DNA of 64,000 bases from Actinomucor elegans (lineage: Eukaryota > Mucoromycota > Mucoromycetes > Mucorales > Mucoraceae), in assembly GCA_026027325.1 (NCBI GenBank), contig JAMSLZ010000006.1, positions 992,001-1,056,000 on the forward strand. Reading direction: 5' to 3'. Below are positions 58,591-64,000 of this stretch, in pieces. Below the pieces are notes generated by a model that did no database searches, was not told the origin of the DNA, and was given only the letters and a program-made list of their open reading frames with translations. Position 1 is the stretch's first letter. The number at the start of each line of letters is the position of its first letter. The translations under genes were made by a program, and so were the position numbers.

Positions 58591-61500
58591 ATGGTTCTTG
58601 ATTTTTATAGCAAAATGAATTCTTTAGCAAGCCATCCGCCGGGTGGTTTTAACAAAGAAAAACTACAGAGTCTTGTTCAGGTAACTGATTGATGAATGAC
58701 AAACTATACATTAAACACACTGACTGATTCAATTCAATTAAAAGCGCGTTCGATATCTTCAATCGCAAGGTGCCAAAGAAGATAACAATGCTGAATACGC
58801 TCAGATCATGCAATTCTTGAAGAATTTACAAAAACAACAACAAACGCGTCCTGGTATGAACCCAGATCAACTTGTTTCCAACCCTACTCCTGCTATCGCT
58901 TCATCTATAGCTACTACTGGAACTGGTACGTATATCACAAAAAGAGATCCGAATTAATATACCAACTATTCCATCGGTTAGATATGCATTCTGCTTTTTC
59001 TCAAGCTCAACTGAATGCTTTAAAGTACCAAATTCTGGCTTACAAACTCATTTCCAAGAATCTAGTTTTACCACCTAACCTTCAACAAGCCGTTTTATCA
59101 CCTACTTCAGCTCTTGCTATGGAAAACGGGCCCATGATGGGACAATCTCAACAATTGACACCACCTGTCATTCCGTCTCTCTCTTCACCAGCCAATGCCG
59201 CAGTTCCTGCAGCCACCACACCTGCTGCTGTCAACGCTGCGCAGAACACACCATCTGCTATAGCGATGCCCTCTGTCGCCGAGGCTGAACCTGTTCAAAA
59301 GATTGAATACAATGCATATGCATCACCTTATGATCTGCTCAAAAAGCCCATCACATCCTTTGCCCACGCGTCGCGTCAGCAACGACTTTTAATTCCTAGC
59401 ATCATACCTTCAGGTATGGACCCGTACTCTGTTATTTCTGAACGCGAACGTCGCATCTTGGGACGCATCCAGTACCGTATTGCTGAGCTGGAAAAGTTAC
59501 CGAGCAACCTCAATGACAGCACAATGGCATTAGAAAACGACCTTTGTCAATCCAACGGCAGCATCAAGTTGAAAGCCATTGTTGAATTGAAAGCATTGCG
59601 TTTATTGGGCAAACAAAAGCAATTGAGACAGGAAATCATGACTGGCATGAAACGTTCCACCACGCTGGCTTCTTCAGCAGATCGTCTTGCTTATCGCCGT
59701 ATGAAGAAACAGTCTTTGCGTGAAGCCCGTATGACTGAAAAGATTGAGAGACAGCAGCGCACGGATCGCGAGCACCGTGAAAAGCAAAAACATCTTGATT
59801 ATCTTCAAACCATTTGCGACCATGGCCGTAGTTTGGTGAATGCTCAGACCAATTATCGATCCAAGCAAAACAAATTGGGCAGAGCTGTGCTTTCTTACCA
59901 CCAGCATATTGAAAAGGAAGAGCAGAAGCGTGCTGAACGTATTTCCAAGGAGCGTATTCGTGCTTTAAAGAATGATGATGAAGAGGCCTATATGAAATTG
60001 ATTGATGAAGCCAAGGATACACGTTTGACTCAGTTATTGAAGCAGACTGGATCTTTCTTGGATTCTTTGACCAAAGCGGTTGTGGATCAACAAAATGACA
60101 GCATTTACAAGCAAGACATGACTATGGACGATGATGATGATTTGACTGCTAATGATCCTGATGCTAAGAATGATTACTTCCAAGTGACTCATCGTGTCAA
60201 AGAAGAAGTTTGCCAGCCTGATATATTGGTGGGTGGTAGATTAAAGGAATACCAAATCAAGGGTTTGCAGTGGATGGTTTCTTTGTATAATAATCATTTG
60301 AACGGTATCTTGGCTGATGAAATGGGTTTGGGTAAAACCATCCAGACCATCAGTTTGGTCACTTATTTAATCGAAAAGAAAAGACAGAATGGACCTTACC
60401 TTATCATTGTTCCCTTATCGTACGTATTGGATCAAGTATCTTGGTCATATCTAACGCTTTTGATATAGTACTCTTACCAATTGGACGCTTGAATTCGAGA
60501 AATGGGCACCTGCTGTAAAGACAATCATCTACAAAGGTCCTCCTAATGCTCGTAAAGAACTTCAGAATGAAATCCGCTATGGTGATTTCCAAGTTCTCTT
60601 GACTACATTTGAATACATCATCAAGGATAGACCCATTCTTTGTAAAGTCAAGTGGTTACATATGATTGTCGATGAAGGTCATCGTATGAAGAATACCAAC
60701 TCTAAGCTTACTGTCGTCCTCAGACAGTATTATCATACAAGGTACAGACTCATCTTGACTGGTACCCCACTTCAGGTAAGACAATCACCGTAAAAGAAAG
60801 CATATGTAACTAATCCATTCAATAGAACAATTTACCTGAGCTTTGGGCTTTGCTCAATTTTGTGCTTCCCAAGATCTTCAAGAGTGTCAAGAGCTTCGAA
60901 GAATGGTTCAATACGCCATTCAACACTCAAGGTGTTGCTGATAAGATTGGCTTAAATGAAGAAGAACAACTCTTGATCATTAAGCGTCTTCACAAGGTGC
61001 TTCGTCCTTTCTTGCTGAGACGTTTGAAACGTGATGTTGAATCCGAGTTACCTGACAAGGTTGAACGCGTTATCAAGTGTAAATTGAGTTCTCTGCAGAC
61101 TCATTTGTATACACAAATGAAGCGCAACGGCACTTTATATACATCTGAAATAGTAAAAGGCAAAACTGGAGTCAAAGGTCTTAACAATACCATTATGCAA
61201 CTTCGCAAGATTTGTAACCATCCTTTTGTCTTTGAGGAAGTCGAGTCTTTGGTGAATCCTAGTGGCATGTCCAATGATTTGCTATTCCGTACCTCTGGTA
61301 AATTTGAACTCTTGGATCGTATGCTACCCAAATTGCAACAAACGGGTCATCGTGTGCTCATTTTCTTCCAAATGACACAGGTCATGAGCATCATGGAAGA
61401 CTTTTTAAACTACAAGGGCTTTTCCTATTTACGTCTCGATGGTTCTACAAAGGCAGACGATCGTTCAGAACTTTTGCGTCTGTTTAACGCACCTGACTCG

Positions 61501-63087
61501 CCTTACTTTGTGTTCCTACTCAGTACCCGTGCTGGTGGTCTTGGTTTGAATTTACAGACAGCTGATACTGTCATTATCTTTGACTCAGATTGGAATCCTC
61601 ATCAAGATCTGCAAGCTCAGGATCGTGCACATCGTATTGGTCAAACCAAGGAAGTACGTATCTTCCGATTGATTTCTACCAATTCAGTCGAAGAAAACAT
61701 TTTAGCTAGAGCAAATTATAAGCTGGATATTGATGGCAAGGTCATTCAAGCCGGTAAATTTGATAATCGTAGTACAGAAGAAGATCGTGAGGCCTTTTTG
61801 CGTTCTCTTTTGGAAGATAAAGCAGATGAAGAGAACGAAGGCGATGATGAGGATATTGATGATGAAGAATTGAATGAAATCCTTCAAAGAAACGAGTCTG
61901 ATATCCCTATTTTCCATCGTATTGACGATGAACGCGAAGAGCTGGACAAGCGTCAATGGCATGCCCAAGGCCGACGTGGTAAACCTGAGCGTTTGATTAC
62001 AGAAGCAGAACTACCAGAGATCTACCTTAATGATGATCCTATACCTGAAGAAGACGATGATCCACTTGCCTTTGGTCGAGGCCAACGTTCCAAGGAATCT
62101 GTTCGCTATGATGATGGTTTAACAGAAGAACAATGGTTAAATGTAGGTTTTTTTTTTTTTTTTGGGTAAACTTGACCTTTTAAGTATTGACCCCGTGATC
62201 AAATATAGGCTTTGGAAGATGATAATGTAGATCTAGATGAATTAATTGCCAAAAAAGAACAAAGAAAGCAAAAACGTATGGCAAAACTATTGGGTCAAGA
62301 TATTGTAGTAGAGGAATCAAGACGTCCTGGTCGCCGTAGACGCGAAGAAAGCGTTGTTGAAGAATCCAGTAAAAAACGAGGACGATCATCCAAGAAAAGT
62401 GAACCAGAGGTAACGCAATTTGAATATGGTTAAAACGATTCAAACTAATATACCTCTAGTCTAAACGTAAACGCGGTAGAAACGATGTTGACTTAAATAA
62501 GCCTGATACAGTTCCACCAGAAGTGAGACAAAACATGCTGCGCATTTTTAAAGAATGCTATAAAGCAGTAGAAGAAGCTACTGAGGAAGACGAAGAGTAA
62601 GTTTTAGATTATACACGTGAACGCGTCACTAACCATCTACTATAGAACATACCGCAGTCGAAGTGAACTGTTTATGGATCTCGTTAGTAAACGTGATTAT
62701 CCATTATATTACACTATGATTAAGAGCCCGATATCCATGAACATGATCAAGAAGCGTCTCAACTCGACTTACTATAGAACCATTGCACACTTTAGAGATG
62801 ATTTCCATTTAATGTTTAATAACGCAAGGATATTTAATGAAGAAGGATCTTTTGTATATGAAGATGCCAATGAGATGCAGGTAAAAATAATAATAATAAC
62901 GATGAAACACTAGAATGATACTAATGCTTTACCAAAGAGAATATTTGACGCTAAATTGGAACAATTATGTCCAGGTGGTGTATTAACGCTAGCCCCAAAC
63001 TCTAGCCAATCAACACATAGATCAAGACGATATCTAAATGAAGAGGAAGAGGATGATTTTGATGATGATGATGATGAAGACTATTAG
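58591..63087 (+). CDS. STH1: SWI/SNF-RSC chromatin remodelling ATPase (Sth1/Snf2)
   Basis: Catalytic subunit of a RSC or SWI/SNF complex, sliding and ejecting nucleosomes with ATP. Exons 58591..58680, 58745..58925, 58982..60419, 60469..60775, 60826..62142, 62209..62409, 62460..62596, 62646..62880, 62914..63087; 1359 aa. Order: QLQ ([19 protein letters not shown]), HSA helix rich in Arg/Lys (~290-380), ATPase with DEMGLGKT (~536), [32 protein letters not shown] and RAHRIGQ, then the SnAC region, AT-hook-like RRPGRRRR and KKRGRSSKK, and a bromodomain ([28 protein letters not shown]) before an acidic tail. The size fits Sth1 better than the longer Snf2. A second in-frame ATG lies at 58615. Confidence 0.94.
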
Positions 63088-63181
63088 CTTAATAAAAATA
63101 AAGGATAATCTACTTTTCCGAGATCGACAAATAAGATCGACATTCAATGATTGGTTGCGTCGTCAGCCCCTCCCCTCGCAC

Positions 63182-63207
63182 TTTTTTTTTTTTTTTTTTT
63201 TTTTTTT
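63182..63207 (+). repeat. 26-nt poly-T run
   Basis: Uninterrupted T run in the promoter of the following small gene, about 65 bp before its ATG. Such tracts are common fungal nucleosome-excluding promoter elements. Confidence 0.7.
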
Positions 63208-63269
63208 GGTTATTTAAATTGAGTTTCCTTTTTTCTTTTTCGTTCTTTCCTTCTTTCTTTGTTTACACA

Positions 63270-63560
63270 ATGTCTCTGCCTTCACCTCCACCTTCACCTT
63301 TAGATCGAAAAAGACATCGTCGAAGCGATAGTTTCGCTCTATTACAAGCCGTCATCAAAGAAAGAGAAAAAGAAGAACATCAACAAGAAGAAATACAGCT
63401 GAAATCAAAGTTCTTGCGGTTTAGCTGTCCTGCGCCTACAAAGAAGACAGTGATGATGGATAATAAAGAGATCATTATACCACACAAGAGTCTATCTCAT
63501 CACTCTGTCAGATTTACGACAGAACCACCCAAAGTGTATCATTATAATTATACTGTATAA
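63270..63560 (+). CDS. Small basic protein with RVxF-like motif, unknown
   Basis: Intronless 96-aa protein. It starts MSLPSPPPSPLDRKRHRRSD, a Pro/Ser patch with S-P sites and a basic cluster that could act as a nuclear signal, then a charged helix (LLQAVIKEREKEEHQQEE), and ends with HHSVRFTTEPPKVYHYNYTV. SVRF behind basic residues resembles the RVxF docking motif for protein phosphatase 1, and PPKVYHY is a short aromatic motif of unknown meaning. Start ATG 63270 follows a T-rich promoter; the longer frame from 63147 reads through the poly-T and is not plausible. No family recognised. Confidence 0.6.
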   Translation: MSLPSPPPSPLDRKRHRRSDSFALLQAVIKEREKEEHQQEEIQLKSKFLRFSCPAPTKKTVMMDNKEIIIPHKSLSHHSVRFTTEPPKVYHYNYTV

Positions 63561-63641
63561 AAAATCAAAAACAAAAAAAAACGGCAAGCCGCAGCCAAGG
63601 TAACTATTGATTAAATGCCCGCATACTTTTTCTAATCTTTT

Positions 63642-63989
63642 TTATTGAAGTTGTTCCAGATAATCACGAAATAAATCCTCTCTCTCAGTCTTTGATTCTA
63701 TAGCATAATAACGGTCATCTTTCTCCAAGATCTTTTTGGCATCTCTCCAACGTATCCCCACCCGAATGTCTTTTGTGTTACGCAAAAGATCCATGTACTC
63801 ATCGGTTGGACTCGCGCGTTTTTTACCCAGACGATGTTTCACATGATCTTTAAACAGAGCTTCTCTTTCTTTGGTAGTTGAAACTGCTTGAAATCTTGGA
63901 TCTTGTTTGAATTTTCGGCGGAAATCATCCCAATACATCTTCTCTGTTACTTTGGATTCCAGTAGATCTCTAAACGCGTCTTCTGGTTT
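63642..63989 (-). CDS. FF-domain protein, 3' end (transcription elongation/splicing)
   Basis: Last exon, 115 codons plus stop, of a gene whose 5' part lies beyond the window; an acceptor (CTGACG side, ATTAG) ends at 63990. The sequence holds two FF-type units: KPEDAFRDLLESKVTEK, MYWDDFRRKFKQDPRFQAV and EREALFKDHV, then DEYMDLLRNTKDI, RWRDAKKILEKDDRYYAI and EREDLFRDYLEQLQ. The W..(V/A/F)...(L/F)..D.R(F/Y) and ER..LF..Y pattern is diagnostic for FF domains, which bind phosphorylated RNA polymerase II tails or splicing factors. Likely TCERG1/Urn1 type rather than Prp40, since the units are tightly packed and close the protein, but the missing N-terminus would decide (WW domains). Confidence 0.8.
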   Translation of the reverse strand, partial: KPEDAFRDLLESKVTEKMYWDDFRRKFKQDPRFQAVSTTKEREALFKDHVKHRLGKKRASPTDEYMDLLRNTKDIRVGIRWRDAKKILEKDDRYYAIESKTEREDLFRDYLEQLQ

Positions 63990-64000
63990 CTAATCTGACG

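Overview
This is a 64 kb window of an AT-rich, intron-rich fungal nuclear genome. Gene content (Rad16, Faa-type acyl-CoA synthetase, Rtp1, Psp1-domain protein, Sth1/Snf2, Mgm1-type dynamin), many short GT-AG introns (mostly 50-80 nt) with CTAAC-like branch sites, and isolated WWE-like mini-genes in gene-poor DNA suggest an early-diverging fungus, most likely Mucoromycota/Mucorales. That placement is inference; no rDNA or other taxonomic marker is present. I resolved spliced models for about two dozen genes, and for every complete spliced model the exon lengths sum to a multiple of three.

Layout. 1-11.2 kb: 3' end of a mitochondrial carnitine/acylcarnitine carrier, carnitine acetyltransferase with a mitochondrial presequence and a peroxisomal AKL end, the RAD16 repair translocase (18 exons), and a long-chain acyl-CoA synthetase. 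Three of these four belong to acyl-carnitine/fatty-acid metabolism. 12.4-19.8 kb: a tail-anchored coiled-coil protein, V-ATPase subunit G (minus), ribosomal protein L3, and a PSP1-domain protein. 21-25.2 kb: RTP1/TANGO6-type RNA polymerase II import factor and a tiny Cys-rich protein. 25.2-30 kb: a gene-poor island with dispersed repeats and one WWE-like mini-gene. 30-34.3 kb: DNA topoisomerase II. 34.3-38.6 kb: gene-poor, with a possible gene remnant and one small Ser/Thr-rich gene. 38.6-47.5 kb: a secreted YcaC-type cysteine hydrolase, mitochondrial Hsp70 (minus), purine nucleoside phosphorylase (minus), and RAMP4. 47.5-58.6 kb: a second WWE-like mini-gene, a mitochondrial Mgm1/OPA1-type dynamin whose GTP-binding motifs are all lost (minus), ribosomal protein uL1 (minus), a 101-aa putative mitochondrial protein (minus), and the PP2A catalytic subunit (minus). 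58.6-64 kb: the Sth1/Snf2 chromatin-remodelling ATPase with bromodomain, a 96-aa protein with an RVxF-like motif, and the 3' end of an FF-domain elongation/splicing factor (minus).

Most notable: (i) free-standing WWE-like mini-proteins, two clear and two degenerate candidates, in repeat-rich islands; (ii) a mitochondrial pseudo-GTPase dynamin of the Mgm1 family; (iii) an (ATCC)n tract placed directly behind the 5' splice site of the first intron in two different ribosomal-protein genes; (iv) micro-exons of 5 and 8 nt, introns directly after the ATG, and two GC-AG introns; (v) a dispersed ~75-bp repeat with about a dozen diverged copies, confined to intergenic DNA.
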